A DNA stretch of 64,000 nt from Allobosea sp. OK403 (GCF_900113835.1 NZ_FOQV01000011.1:1-64000); one strand, 5' to 3'; numbered from the stretch's first letter, positions 32,874-41,638 are shown. The notes: generated by a model not told the origin, from the sequence alone. Numbers and translations: made by a program.

Positions 32874-33533
32874 TCAAAGCCGGTTGATGTCGGCATTCTC
32901 GAGGATGGGCTTGGGCGCTCCGTCCCTTGCCACTTTGAGCATTGCCTTGCCGATCTGCTCGGTCGTGGTGATGGAATCAGGCAACCAGCGCTGCAGCAAG
33001 GGCAGCAGCGGCGCGGTCAGGTCGTAGATCACGCGATACAGCCTGGTCTTCGAGCGGATGCCGTGCAGCGGCTGGATCGCGCCCGGGCGGAACATGTAGG
33101 AGGCCCTGAAAGGCAGGCGCATGATGGCGTTTTCGGTCGCGCCCTTTACCCGCGCCCACATCCAGCGGCCTTTTTCGCTGCTGTCGGTACTGGCGCCCGA
33201 GACATAGACGAACACCATCGTCGGATTGAGCCGCACCAGCGTCCGGGCCGCGGCGAGCGTGATGTCATAGGTGATGCGGCGGTAATCGGCCTCGCTCATC
33301 CCCGCTGATGCGATGCCGAGGCAGAAGAAGCAGGCGTCGAAGCCCGTGAGCTGCGGTTCGATCGCGGCGTAATCCGTCAGATCGGCGTGAACGATCTCGC
33401 GCAGCCTGGCATGGCTCTGCCCGGTCGCGCTGCGGCCGATGGTGACGACCTCGCCCACGCCGGGATCGAGCAGGCATTCGCGCATCACGCCTTGCCCGAC
33501 CATGCCGGTCGCGCCGAAGATCAGGATTCGCAT
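32874..33533 (-). CDS. NAD(P)H-binding epimerase/HTATIP2-like protein
   Basis: This 219-residue atypical short-chain dehydrogenase has the Rossmann glycine motif FGATGMVGQGV at about residues 6-16, DLTDYAAIEPQLTGFDACFF after it, and YVSGASTDSSEKGRWMWARV with a lysine further on. It resembles NAD(P)-binding proteins of the CC3/HTATIP2 type found widely in bacteria and annotated only as oxidoreductases. It probably binds NADP(H) in the cytoplasm; the substrate is unknown. It is 53 bases upstream of nothing on its own strand except a gap, so it may be a single-gene unit. Confidence 0.82.
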   Translation of the reverse strand: MRILIFGATGMVGQGVMRECLLDPGVGEVVTIGRSATGQSHARLREIVHADLTDYAAIEPQLTGFDACFFCLGIASAGMSEADYRRITYDITLAAARTLVRLNPTMVFVYVSGASTDSSEKGRWMWARVKGATENAIMRLPFRASYMFRPGAIQPLHGIRSKTRLYRVIYDLTAPLLPLLQRWLPDSITTTEQIGKAMLKVARDGAPKPILENADINRL

Positions 33534-33586
33534 CGATGATCACCTTCCGCGGCCACAGGTCCGGCCGAGTGCGCGGGGCCGGCGCG

Positions 33587-34540
33587 TCAAGGCTTGGAGA
33601 TGGGTGTGGCCGCGGTATTGGCAAAGGGCGAGCCGGTCGATTGTTCAGCGATGTCCCAAAGCCGTGCTGCCACGGCGGGATCGTTGGCTTCGCCGACGAT
33701 GGCCGCGGGGGCGGGAAGGCCTCTGACCTCGCGCAGGCCGTCAGGCCCGTAATAGCCGGCTTTGGCGACGTCGGCGGCCGTTGCCGCATAGAGCGTCGGC
33801 AGGGCGCCGGCGGCGGTCGATTGGCTGTGCAGTGGCGCCAGCAGCGGAACAAGCAGCCAGAGCAGTCCCGAAACACCACGGCGGCCATGGGCCGGGCCAT
33901 TTGCGATCAGGTCGCTGGTCGCCCAGCCGGGATGGGCGGCGAGGCTGGTCAGGCCCCAGCCGTGGCGGTCGCTGCGACGCTGCAGCTCCAGCGCGAAGAT
34001 CAGCATGGCGAGCTTCGACTGACAGTAGGCCTTCCACGGGCGGTAACGCCGCTCACCCTGCAGGTCGTCGAAATCGATCCGGCCACGGCGATGGGCGAGG
34101 CTGCTGAGCTGGACGATGCGCGCGGCGCTGCTCCGGCGCAGAAGCGGCAGCAGATGGCCGGTCAAGGCGAAGGCGCCGAGAAAATTCGTGCCGAACTGCA
34201 TCTCGTAGCCCTCAGTGGTGGTCTTGCGGGTTCGCAGGGCCATCACGCCGGCATTGTTGACCAGGATGTCGAGCCGATCATGCCGCGCGGCGAAGGCGCT
34301 GGCGAAAGCCGCCACCGAGGCGAGGCTTGCCAGGTCGAGCTGCATGAAGGAGACGTGCGCGCCTGCCACGGCTGCTGCGATGCGGGCGCACGCATCCTCG
34401 CCCTTGATGGGGTCGCGACCGGCGAGGACGACCGCGATGCCGGCGCGCGCCAGTCCCAATGCGGTCTCGAAGCCGAGCCCGCCCGTACCTGTGACGATAG
34501 CGAGCTTGCCTGTATGCGGCGGGGCGTCCGTGGCGGCCAC
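33587..34540 (-). CDS. Short-chain dehydrogenase/reductase (retinol-dehydrogenase-like)
   Basis: This is a 317-residue SDR. NNAG in ILVNNAGVMAL (near 95-105), YCQSK (the Y-x-x-x-K catalytic pair, near 180) and the ser-containing LSSLAHRRG are all present. The nucleotide loop reads VTGTGGLG, one residue shorter than the usual TGxxxGxG. I start at the GTG at 34540, three bases after the FAD-oxidase stop, because the frame upstream is only a shadow. Coupling to the FAD oxidase suggests the two act on the same alcohol or keto compound. The C-terminal helix region is like that of WWOX/RDH-type SDRs. Confidence 0.85.
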   Translation of the reverse strand: MAATDAPPHTGKLAIVTGTGGLGFETALGLARAGIAVVLAGRDPIKGEDACARIAAAVAGAHVSFMQLDLASLASVAAFASAFAARHDRLDILVNNAGVMALRTRKTTTEGYEMQFGTNFLGAFALTGHLLPLLRRSSAARIVQLSSLAHRRGRIDFDDLQGERRYRPWKAYCQSKLAMLIFALELQRRSDRHGWGLTSLAAHPGWATSDLIANGPAHGRRGVSGLLWLLVPLLAPLHSQSTAAGALPTLYAATAADVAKAGYYGPDGLREVRGLPAPAAIVGEANDPAVAARLWDIAEQSTGSPFANTAATPISKP

Positions 34541-34542
34541 AG

Positions 34543-35979
34543 CTATTCCGCCGCCTCCGAGGCCTTCGTCTCCGTGGTTTTGGCCTCCCAGTCCAGCAGC
34601 TTGCCCGGGTTCATCAGCCCATAGGGGTCGGCGAGGCGCTTGAACTCCGGCTGCGGCGCGTCGGTGCGCTTCCAGCCGGCATTGTTCAGGACCCATGTAT
34701 GCGGGTTCGAGGCCTGGATGCCGGCCTCTTCGGCCAGGCGCATGATCTCGTATAGGCGCTCCGCCGTGCTGAAGCGCACCAGCGGCAGGCTGGAATGATA
34801 GACCTTGCCCTGCCGGCGCTGGAATTCGATGTGGAAGATCACGTCGTCGCGGAAGGCCTCCTCGGCCCAATCGAGCAGTTCGAGATTGCGGCCGGGTGGA
34901 AAGCGAAGCTGCAGATAGGTGATCGTCGGATCGAGCTTGAGCGCGTGCAGCGTGGTGTGGTTCCAAGTGTATTCGTAGAGCGGGCCGGGCGCGCCTTTCT
35001 CTCGATGTTCGCCGAAGGCGGCAGCCCTTGCAGCCTGCGCCCCGCGCGCAAAGGTCACGATGCCGCCCATCTCGGCGATCAGCCGGTCGAGTTCATCGCC
35101 TTGCGGCTCCGACACCATCAGGATAGCGAAGGCCTTGTTCTCGCCGAGATAAGGCCCGAGGCGCTTGAGATAGGGCGCGATTGCCGGGGCGTGGATGCTG
35201 ACGAGCTTCTTGGCGATGCCGTCGCATTCGGTGAAGGTCTGGCCGAAGGCGGCGGCGGCCTTCAGGCTGTCGAAGGTCGCGATCCGCTCGGCCCAGGCAT
35301 GGGCCGGCGCGAGCGGCACCTCGACCTCGGTGATGATGCCGTTGACGCCATAGGCGTGCATCACCTTGAGGATCTCCTTGCCGCGCAATTCGATCAGGCG
35401 CGGCTCGGGCTCGACCGTCATGACCTCGAGCGCGATCACCGCGCCGAGATTGTCGATCTGGCCCCATGTGCAGGAGCCGGCGCCGGCAGCGCCGCCCGCG
35501 ACGAAGCCGCCCAGCGTCGCCTGCGCCCGCGTCGAGGGATGCATGCGCAGCTCCTGACCGAGGGGAGCCAGCGCCTTGTCGATATCGAGCAGGTTTGCGC
35601 CAGCCTCGAAGCGGCCGGCGCCGAGCGTGGTCGAGACGACGCGGTTGAGCCGGGTCAGGTTCATCACCACGCCGCCCTCCAGCGGCACGGCCTGGCCGTA
35701 ATTGCCGGTGCCGCCGCCGCGCACCGTCAGGGGCACGCGATGGCGCGCGCAGGCCGAGGCGATGCGGGCGACCTCCGCCTTGTCGCTGGGCAGGATGATC
35801 AGCTCGGCCTGCTTGCCCTCGAGATCGGGCTTCAACACCGGCGAGAACCAGAAGAAGTCGCGGCTATGCATGCGTAAGCTCGGCGCGTCCTGATAAATGG
35901 TCAGATCGGCGAGTTCGGCGCGCAGCGCAGCGAGGGCAGGGCGGGTCATGGCAGGGCGGGTCATGGCGGGGCTGGTCAT
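34543..35979 (-). CDS. FAD-linked oxidase (GlcD/VAO family), paralogue 1
   Basis: This 478-residue flavoprotein has a PCMH-type FAD-binding domain: LTVRGGGTGNYGQAVPLEGG at about 95-114 and RMHPSTRAQATLGGFVAGGA (about 150-170). The C-terminal cap ends DPYGLMNPGKLLDWEAK. It oxidises a hydroxy acid or similar donor. The family includes GlcD and vanillyl-alcohol oxidase, but this GTGNYGQ subgroup is uncharacterised. The ATG at 35979 overlaps the stop of the GNAT gene (ATGA); two more in-frame ATGs follow in a 15-base tandem repeat. A paralogue is at 40063-41451, on the other side of the ABC importer. Confidence 0.88.
   Translation of the reverse strand: MTSPAMTRPAMTRPALAALRAELADLTIYQDAPSLRMHSRDFFWFSPVLKPDLEGKQAELIILPSDKAEVARIASACARHRVPLTVRGGGTGNYGQAVPLEGGVVMNLTRLNRVVSTTLGAGRFEAGANLLDIDKALAPLGQELRMHPSTRAQATLGGFVAGGAAGAGSCTWGQIDNLGAVIALEVMTVEPEPRLIELRGKEILKVMHAYGVNGIITEVEVPLAPAHAWAERIATFDSLKAAAAFGQTFTECDGIAKKLVSIHAPAIAPYLKRLGPYLGENKAFAILMVSEPQGDELDRLIAEMGGIVTFARGAQAARAAAFGEHREKGAPGPLYEYTWNHTTLHALKLDPTITYLQLRFPPGRNLELLDWAEEAFRDDVIFHIEFQRRQGKVYHSSLPLVRFSTAERLYEIMRLAEEAGIQASNPHTWVLNNAGWKRTDAPQPEFKRLADPYGLMNPGKLLDWEAKTTETKASEAAE
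35935..35979 (-). repeat. Three 15-base tandem repeats each with an ATG
   Basis: On the minus strand ATGACCAGCCCCGCC is followed by ATGACCCGCCCTGCC twice. The units code for M-T-(S/R)-P-A and give the FAD oxidase three possible start codons in a row, the first coupled to the GNAT stop codon. Confidence 0.85.
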
Positions 35980-36770
35980 CGCATGTCCGGCGCGCTGAGA
36001 TAATGGGTGAGGGTGAGATAGCGCTTCATGCCTAGGGTCTCCGCCAGCCGGATGGAAGCCGTGTTCTCTTCGGCGACCTGATAGCGCGCAACATGGCCGC
36101 GACGCTGCAATTCCGCCAGCGCCGTGTGGACGACGCGGTAGGCCAGGCCTTTGCCGCGCTCTACGGGCTGCGTGAAGACGCCTCCAACCTCCCAGACCGG
36201 GCCGTCGATCTGGAAGGCAAAGCACGCCGATAGAGGCCTGGGGCCGTCCCTGAGCACGCAGATGAAGGCGCGCCCGCTTTCGATGAGAGGGCCCAGCCAC
36301 GCGGCGCTGTGGCCTTGCGCCGCCAGCATCTCGAACGGCGTCTCGGCCGTGGTCGTCTCGATCTCTGCCTCCGCACCGGGCGGGGCCGTGGCTGATGCGG
36401 TGTAGGACAGGAAGGCGGTGCGCCGTTCCAGGGGAAATTCCTCCGCGACGACAAGCCGATCGGCCTGGCTCGTCAGCTTGAAGACCAGGGTCTCCCGCCG
36501 TGGCACGAAAGCCAGCAGATCCCGTGTGAGTTTGGGGCTGTTGCTGGCGATGAGGGCCGACGCGCTGGCTGCTGGATAGGTCTCGCGATCGAAATCGCTG
36601 AAGCGATGGTCGAGCAGCAGCACTGTCGCCGCATCATCGCCCCGGACGATCTGATGAACGGTCGCGGCCTGCGGGGAGGCGAGCAGAAATTTCAGGAGGA
36701 CGACATTGTCGAGGGGCGCCCGCCTGAGCACCGCGAGCACGGTATCCGAGATGGCGTGTTCGGAGCGCAT
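35976..36770 (-). CDS. GNAT-family N-acetyltransferase (two-domain, FR47-like)
   Basis: This 264-residue protein has an N-terminal helical/beta domain of unknown role and a C-terminal GNAT core: WEVGGVFTQPVERGKGLAYR at about 192-211 is the acetyl-CoA pyrophosphate loop, and NTASIRLAETLGMKRYLTLT follows. This architecture matches GNATs of the FR47/YJL-type that acetylate small amines or amino acids. The stop codon overlaps the start of the FAD oxidase. With the SDR it makes a three-gene minus-strand operon, divergent from the NitT/TauT-like importer. The substrate is unknown. Confidence 0.85.
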   Translation of the reverse strand: MRSEHAISDTVLAVLRRAPLDNVVLLKFLLASPQAATVHQIVRGDDAATVLLLDHRFSDFDRETYPAASASALIASNSPKLTRDLLAFVPRRETLVFKLTSQADRLVVAEEFPLERRTAFLSYTASATAPPGAEAEIETTTAETPFEMLAAQGHSAAWLGPLIESGRAFICVLRDGPRPLSACFAFQIDGPVWEVGGVFTQPVERGKGLAYRVVHTALAELQRRGHVARYQVAEENTASIRLAETLGMKRYLTLTHYLSAPDMR

Positions 36771-36984
36771 TGCGCCAGCCTAGCCGGAACCGCCTGCCGG
36801 GGAAGTCCGCTGCCTGCATCCATGGAGCGCGCGGCGTTTCTGCCTGCGGCCTGGGCAATTGCACGTTCTCTGTGCGCAAGCCTGTTGCTCCGCATTTCCT
36901 GCTTGCCGTCGCCCATGGCATGTATGTTGCTGGCCCGCGACCAAGGCGCAGCTGCATGAAAGCGTTATCCAGGAGGTCTCCAGC

Positions 36985-38013
36985 ATGATGATGAAGTATC
37001 GCATCAACCGGCGCGCGGCGCTGGGCCTCATCGGCGGCTCGGCCGCCTCCGTTCTGGTGCCGGTGCCCGGCAGCAAGGTCAGCGCCCAGACCCTCGACAA
37101 GGTCTCCTACCAGACCAATTGGCGCGCCCAGGCCGAGCATGGCGGCTTCTATCTCGCCGTCACCAACGGCATCTACAAGAAATACGGCATCGACGCCGAT
37201 ATCCGCCCCGGCGGACCGCAGCAGAACCCCTCGCAGCTCCTGCTCGGCGGGCGCGTCGACATGATCATGTCGAACTCCTTCGAGGCGATCCGCTACGCCC
37301 AGGAGAACATCCCCTTCCTCTGCATCGCCTCGATCTTCCAGAAGGACCCGCAGGTCCTGATCTCGCATCCCGGCCAGGGCAATGACACGCTGGCTGCGCT
37401 GAAGGGCAAGCCGATCCTGGTCGGCGCTGCCGGGCGCACCAGCTACTGGCCCTTCCTGAAGGCGAAGTTCGGCTACACCGACGAGCAGATCAGGCCCTAC
37501 ACCTTCAACATGGCGCCCTTCCTGGCCGACAAGACCATCTCGCAGCAGGGCTTCCTGTCGTCCGAGCCCTTCGCCATCCAGAAGGGTGGGGTGAACCCGG
37601 TGGTGCATCTCATCGCCGATGCCGGCTTCGAAAACTACAACACCACGATCAACATCTCGCAGAAGATGGTCGCGGAGAAGAAGGACCTGGTCCAGCGCTT
37701 CGTCACCGCCTCGCTGGAGGGCTGGGCCGAATACATGAAGGCCGGGCCGAGCGCGGCGGCCGCCAACGCCCAGATCCTGAAGGACAATCCCGACATGGAT
37801 CAGGAGAAGATCGACTACGCCGTCAAGGTCATGAACGAGAAGGGCATCGTGCTCTCCGGCGACGCGCTGACGCTGGGCATCGGCGCCATGACCGATGCGC
37901 GCTGGGCCAGCTTCTACAAGACCATGACGGAGGCGGGCGTCTTCCCGCCCGGCGTCGATATCAAGAAGGCCTACAGCCTGGAGTTCGTCAACAAGGGCGT
38001 GGGCAAGGCGTAA
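36985..38013 (+). CDS. ABC importer substrate-binding protein, NitT/TauT (NMT1) type
   Basis: This 342-residue periplasmic protein has a twin-arginine-like signal (INRRAALGLIGGSAASVLVP, then SKVSAQ). The NMT1/THI5-like opening is LDKVSYQTNWRAQAEHGGFY and LAVTNGIYKKYGID, typical of binding proteins for taurine, sulfonates, nitrate, pyrimidine precursors and related compounds. AGGAGG lies eight bases before the ATG at 36985; two more ATGs follow directly. The frame upstream is Cys-rich shadow. It is followed by the ATPase and permease, making a complete importer, divergent from the GNAT/FAD-oxidase/SDR operon. The W-x-x-Q-A-E-H-G-G-F motif recalls the pyrimidine/riboflavin precursor branch. Confidence 0.92.
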   Translation: MMMKYRINRRAALGLIGGSAASVLVPVPGSKVSAQTLDKVSYQTNWRAQAEHGGFYLAVTNGIYKKYGIDADIRPGGPQQNPSQLLLGGRVDMIMSNSFEAIRYAQENIPFLCIASIFQKDPQVLISHPGQGNDTLAALKGKPILVGAAGRTSYWPFLKAKFGYTDEQIRPYTFNMAPFLADKTISQQGFLSSEPFAIQKGGVNPVVHLIADAGFENYNTTINISQKMVAEKKDLVQRFVTASLEGWAEYMKAGPSAAAANAQILKDNPDMDQEKIDYAVKVMNEKGIVLSGDALTLGIGAMTDARWASFYKTMTEAGVFPPGVDIKKAYSLEFVNKGVGKA

Positions 38014-38019
38014 TGCCTT

Positions 38020-38150
38020 GTCATTCCAGGGCAGCGCGCAGCGCTGAACCCGGAACCCACGACCGGGTGAGGCCCCGGTCGGGCACAATGAACAACGCTC
38101 GCCCAGTCGTGGGTTCCGGGTTCAAGCCAATGGCTTGCCCCGGAATGACG
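38020..38150 (+). repeat. Long inverted repeat (GTCATTCCAGGGCAG...CCGGAATGACG)
   Basis: GTCATTCCAGGGCAGCGCGC faces TTGCCCCGGAATGACG, and CCCGGAACCCACGACCGGG faces CAGTCGTGGGTTCCGGG inside. It lies between the binding-protein gene and the ATPase gene of one importer. Confidence 0.85.
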
Positions 38151-38182
38151 AAGCAGGGCGCCAATCAACGGATCATCAGGCT

Positions 38183-38998
38183 TTGGACACAGCCTATCTG
38201 AGCACACCCCATGCCGTCCGCAGCAGCGACGCGAAGCCGCTCGTCTGCGTGCGCCATGTTTCGAAACAGTTCGCCAACGGCACGCTCGCCGTGCGCGACG
38301 TCAACCTGCATCTGGGCGCCGGCGAGTTCATCAGCTTGCTCGGCCCGTCGGGCTGCGGGAAATCGACCCTGCTGCGGATGATCGCCGGGCTGGGCGCGCC
38401 CTCGACCGGCACGATCGAATGGCCGACGACCAGCCATGACGCCTCGGGCGAGCCCGAGCGCGATCTCGGCTTCGTCTTCCAGGACCCGACCTTGATGCCC
38501 TGGGCGACCGCGCTCGCCAACGTCATGATGCCCTTGACGCTGAAAGGCGTCCGCAAGCGCGAGGCGCAAGAGCGCGCCGCCGAGATGCTGGCGCTGGTCG
38601 GGCTCAAGGGCTTTGAGAAATCCTATCCGCGCGAGCTCTCCGGCGGCATGAGGATGCGTGTCTCGATCGCGCGCGGGCTCGTGCTGCGGCCAAAGATCCT
38701 GCTGATGGACGAGCCTTTCGCTGCGCTCGACGAGATCACCCGCCACCGCCTCAATGACGACCTGCTCGAACTCTGGTGGAAGGAGAAGTTCACCGCCGTC
38801 TTCGTCACCCATTCGGTCTTCGAGTCGGTCTATCTGTCGAAGCGCATCGTGGTGATGGCGGCGCGTCCCGGCCGGGTCATGGCCGATCTCGATGTCGACG
38901 CGCCCTATCCACGCGACGATCTCTTCCGCACCTCGCCGGAATACGCCCATCTCTGCCGCGTCGTCTCCGGCAAGCTCAAGGAAGCGATCGGCTCATGA
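38183..38998 (+). CDS. ABC importer ATP-binding protein, SsuB/TauB type
   Basis: This roughly 271-residue ATPase has Walker A LLGPSGCGKST at about 52-62, the Q-loop in VFQDPTLMPW, the signature LSGGMRMRVSIARGL near 155, Walker B ILLMDEPFAALDE and the H-loop THSVFESVYLS. It powers the importer formed with the neighbouring permease. The start is uncertain: I use the TTG at 38183, after the inverted repeat, because an ATG is lacking and frames further upstream run into that repeat. Its end overlaps the permease start by ATGA. It is the only complete ABC-importer ATPase of the peptide/NitT class in the window. Confidence 0.88.
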   Translation: MDTAYLSTPHAVRSSDAKPLVCVRHVSKQFANGTLAVRDVNLHLGAGEFISLLGPSGCGKSTLLRMIAGLGAPSTGTIEWPTTSHDASGEPERDLGFVFQDPTLMPWATALANVMMPLTLKGVRKREAQERAAEMLALVGLKGFEKSYPRELSGGMRMRVSIARGLVLRPKILLMDEPFAALDEITRHRLNDDLLELWWKEKFTAVFVTHSVFESVYLSKRIVVMAARPGRVMADLDVDAPYPRDDLFRTSPEYAHLCRVVSGKLKEAIGS

Positions 38999-39885
38999 GC
39001 GCGCCATCCCTCGAGACAGCCCTGCCGCCCCCCGCCCATGACGGCACAGACGCCGAAGCCCTCCCCGTCTTCGCGACGGAGCCGCGCATCCTTGGCCTGC
39101 CGGCCAGCGCCTGGCCGCGCCTCCTGGCGCCGATCGTCATCGGCGTGCTGGCGCTTGGCCTGTGGGAGTTGCTGGTCCGCTGGAAGGAGATTCCGCCCTA
39201 TGTCCTGCCCGGGCCGCTCTTGATCGGCCAGACGCTGATCGCCGATTGGGGCACGCTTTCGGGTTCGCTCTGGATCACACTGCGCATCACCTTCATGGCG
39301 CTGGCGGCGGCCGTCATCGTCGGTGTGGCGCTGGCTGTGCTGTTCACCCAGTCGAAATGGCTGGAGATGTCGCTGCTGCCCTATGCGGTGATCCTGCAGG
39401 TGACGCCGATCGTGGCGATCGCGCCGCTGATCATCATCTGGGCCGGAGACATCAACCTCTCGCTCCTGATCTGCGCCTGGATCGTCGCCTTCTTCCCGAT
39501 CCTGTCGAACACCATCCTCGGGCTGAATTCGGCCGATCACAACCTGATCAACCTGTTCCAGCTCTATGGGGCGACGCGCTGGCAGACGCTGCGCCATCTC
39601 AGATTGCCGGCCGCGCTGCCCTATTTCCTCGCCGGGCTGAAGATTTCAGGCGGCCTGGCGCTGATCGGGGCGGTCGTCGCTGAATTCGTCGCCGGCACGG
39701 GCGGCAGCTCGTCTGGCCTCGCCTATCGCATCCTGGAGGCGGGCTATCAGCTCAAGATCCCGCGCGTTTTTGCTGCGCTGATCATGATCTCACTGTCGGG
39801 GATAGCGATCTTCCTCGCGACGAGCTGGATCTCGCATCTCCTGCTGCGGCGTTGGCATGAGAGCGCGCTGAAACGGGAGAATTGA
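38995..39885 (+). CDS. ABC importer permease, SsuC/TauC type
   Basis: This 296-residue membrane protein has six spans after a 45-residue cytoplasmic start. It carries FTQSKWLEMSLLPYAVILQV and TPIVAIAPLIIIW, and the EAA-type coupling loop DHNLINLFQLYGATRWQTLR near 190, as in SsuC/TauC permeases. The ATG at 38995 overlaps the ATPase stop codon, and AAGGAAG precedes it. It forms the channel for the binding protein at 36985. It is followed by an inverted repeat and then the second FAD oxidase on the same strand. Confidence 0.92.
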   Translation: MSAPSLETALPPPAHDGTDAEALPVFATEPRILGLPASAWPRLLAPIVIGVLALGLWELLVRWKEIPPYVLPGPLLIGQTLIADWGTLSGSLWITLRITFMALAAAVIVGVALAVLFTQSKWLEMSLLPYAVILQVTPIVAIAPLIIIWAGDINLSLLICAWIVAFFPILSNTILGLNSADHNLINLFQLYGATRWQTLRHLRLPAALPYFLAGLKISGGLALIGAVVAEFVAGTGGSSSGLAYRILEAGYQLKIPRVFAALIMISLSGIAIFLATSWISHLLLRRWHESALKREN

Positions 39886-39941
39886 GGCCCCTGTCGTCAT
39901 TGCGAGGAGACGCAGCCAGCCCGAGCCTAGGAGCGCCGCCA

Positions 39942-40035
39942 CGTCATGGTCGGGCTTGTCCCGACCATCCACGTCTTCGTGCGGCAAGGGCGGTGTTCAA
40001 GACGTGGATGCTCGCCACAAGGGCGAGCATGACGG
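39942..40035 (+). repeat. Inverted repeat (CGTCATGGTCGGGC...GCGAGCATGACGG)
   Basis: CGTCATGGTCGGGCTTGTCC then CGACCATCCACGTCTTC is balanced by GAAGACGTGGATG-like sequence (CAAGACGTGGATGCTCG) and GGCGAGCATGACGG. It is a diverged member of the same repeat class, lying between the permease and the second FAD oxidase. Confidence 0.7.
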
Positions 40036-40062
40036 TGGTACGCCAAAGAGCAGTGGTGTGAG

Positions 40063-41451
40063 ATGACCTCAGCAACAGACCGCAGAACCAAGTCCCCGCA
40101 GCCCTCGCGCTATGACATCGCCGGGCTGAAGGCCGATCTCGACGGCGTACCGTTGATCGACGAGCCGCAGGTGGTGCGCAAGCGCTCGCGCGATTTCTTC
40201 TGGTATTCGCCGATCCTGAACCAGGAGCTGGCCGACAAATCCGCCGACATCATCGCCTGCCCGCGCGACGAGGACGAGGTGGTGCGGGTCGCTGCGGCCT
40301 GCGTGAAACGGCGCATCCCGCTGACGGTCCGCGCGGCGGGCACCGGCAATTACGGCCAGGCTGTGCCGCTAGAAGGCGGTGTTCTGCTCGACGTCACGGC
40401 GCTGAGCGGCATCGCCTGGCAAAAGCCGGGCGTGGTCAGGGTCGCCGCCGGCTCGCGCCTGCTCGATATCGACCTGGCGACGCGCGAAGCGGGTTTCGAG
40501 CTGCGCATGCACCCCTCGACCAAGCGCTCGGCCACGATCGGCGGGTTCGTTGCCGGCGGCTCGGGCGGCGTCGGCTCGGTCACCTATGGCGGCCTGCGCG
40601 AGCCCGGCAATATCCTGGCCGCGCGCATCGTCACGATGGAGGAGGAGCCGCGCATCCTCGAACTGCGCGACGACGCGGCCCAGAAGGTCAATCGCGCCTA
40701 TGGTACGACCGGCATCATCACGGCGCTGGAAATGCCGCTCGCTCCGGCCTGGCCCTGGATCGACGTCATCGTCGCCTTCGACGACTATATGGACGCCTTC
40801 CAGGCAGGCTACGCCGTCGCGCTCGCCGACGGCGTGGTCAAGAAGCTGGTGACGCCGATCTCATGGCCGATCCCGGCGACATTCGGCGCGCTGAAGCAGC
40901 ATTGCCCCGAGGGCAAAAGCATCCTGATCTGCATGATCGCCGAAGCCTCGCTCGGGCCGTTCAAGGCGATCATCGGCCAGCGCGGCGTGGTGACTTATGA
41001 GGCGCCCTCGGAGGAGGGGCCGGGCACGGTGCCGCTCTATGAATACACGTGGAACCACACCACGCTGCAATGGCTGAAGGGCGACCGCTCGATCACCTAT
41101 CTGCAATGCATGTTCCCGCATGACCGGCTGCTCGAGAGCGCGGCCGAGATGATCGCGCGTTTTCCCGACGAGGTTCTGGCGCATCACGAATTCATCCGCT
41201 TCGGCGGGCGCATGACGGCGAGCGCGCTGCCTATCCTGCGCTATTCGACACCCGAACGCCTGAACGAGATCATCGCCCTGCATGAGGAGGCGGGCGTGAT
41301 GATCGCCAATCCGCATGTGGTCTCGCTTGAGGCTGGCAGCCGGCACAAGCGCGCCGATGCCGACCAGCTCGGCTTCAAGCGCGAGGTCGATCCGCTCGGC
41401 CTGCTCAACCCCGGCAAGATGGCGAGCTATGTCGCCGCGGGAGCGGTTTAG
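40063..41451 (+). CDS. FAD-linked oxidase (GlcD/VAO family), paralogue 2
   Basis: This 462-residue paralogue of the protein at 34543-35979 shares SRDFFW(Y/F)SP near the start, LTVRAAGTGNYGQAVPLEGG, MHPST-R-ATIGGFVAGG, YEYTWNHTTL and a closing DPLGLLNPGK. The FAD-binding PCMH domain occupies about residues 60-240. It lacks an obvious covalent-flavin histidine in the GTGNYGQ loop, so non-covalent FAD is likely. It follows the complete ABC importer on the same strand, so the importer is flanked on both sides by oxidases of the same subgroup, suggesting that they oxidise the imported compound. The substrate is unknown. Confidence 0.88.
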   Translation: MTSATDRRTKSPQPSRYDIAGLKADLDGVPLIDEPQVVRKRSRDFFWYSPILNQELADKSADIIACPRDEDEVVRVAAACVKRRIPLTVRAAGTGNYGQAVPLEGGVLLDVTALSGIAWQKPGVVRVAAGSRLLDIDLATREAGFELRMHPSTKRSATIGGFVAGGSGGVGSVTYGGLREPGNILAARIVTMEEEPRILELRDDAAQKVNRAYGTTGIITALEMPLAPAWPWIDVIVAFDDYMDAFQAGYAVALADGVVKKLVTPISWPIPATFGALKQHCPEGKSILICMIAEASLGPFKAIIGQRGVVTYEAPSEEGPGTVPLYEYTWNHTTLQWLKGDRSITYLQCMFPHDRLLESAAEMIARFPDEVLAHHEFIRFGGRMTASALPILRYSTPERLNEIIALHEEAGVMIANPHVVSLEAGSRHKRADADQLGFKREVDPLGLLNPGKMASYVAAGAV

Positions 41452-41499
41452 AGCATTGCGCGAAAAAGTGGGCATCGGTTTTTCGCGAGAGCAATGCTG
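41450..41499 (+). repeat. Short palindromic repeat (AGAGCATTGCGCGAAAAAGT type)
   Basis: AGAGCATTGCGCGAAAAAGT is followed by GGGCATCGGTTTTTCGCGAG and AGCAATGCT. It overlaps the stop codon of the FAD oxidase by one base (the A of TTTAG). Related copies are at 47146-47195 and 61666-61716. Confidence 0.78.
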
Positions 41500-41526
41500 T
41501 TTGGGGGGATTTTAGCTTGAACCACA

Positions 41527-41616
41527 CCGTCATTGCGAGGAGCAAAGCGACGAAGCAATCCAGGCGCGGCCGAGCTCGACGCCCCCTGGATTGCTTCGCT
41601 GCGCTCGCAATGACGG
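41527..41616 (+). repeat. Long inverted repeat (CCGTCATTGCGAGG type), copy 3
   Basis: It is nearly identical to 30277-30367, including GAACCACA just upstream. The arms CCGTCATTGCGAGG and CTGCGCTCGCAATGACGG enclose CAATCCAGGC / CCTGGATTG. It lies between the convergent FAD-oxidase and CheZ-like genes. Confidence 0.88.
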
Positions 41617-41638
41617 CTTGGATGGGATTGAAATCCAG

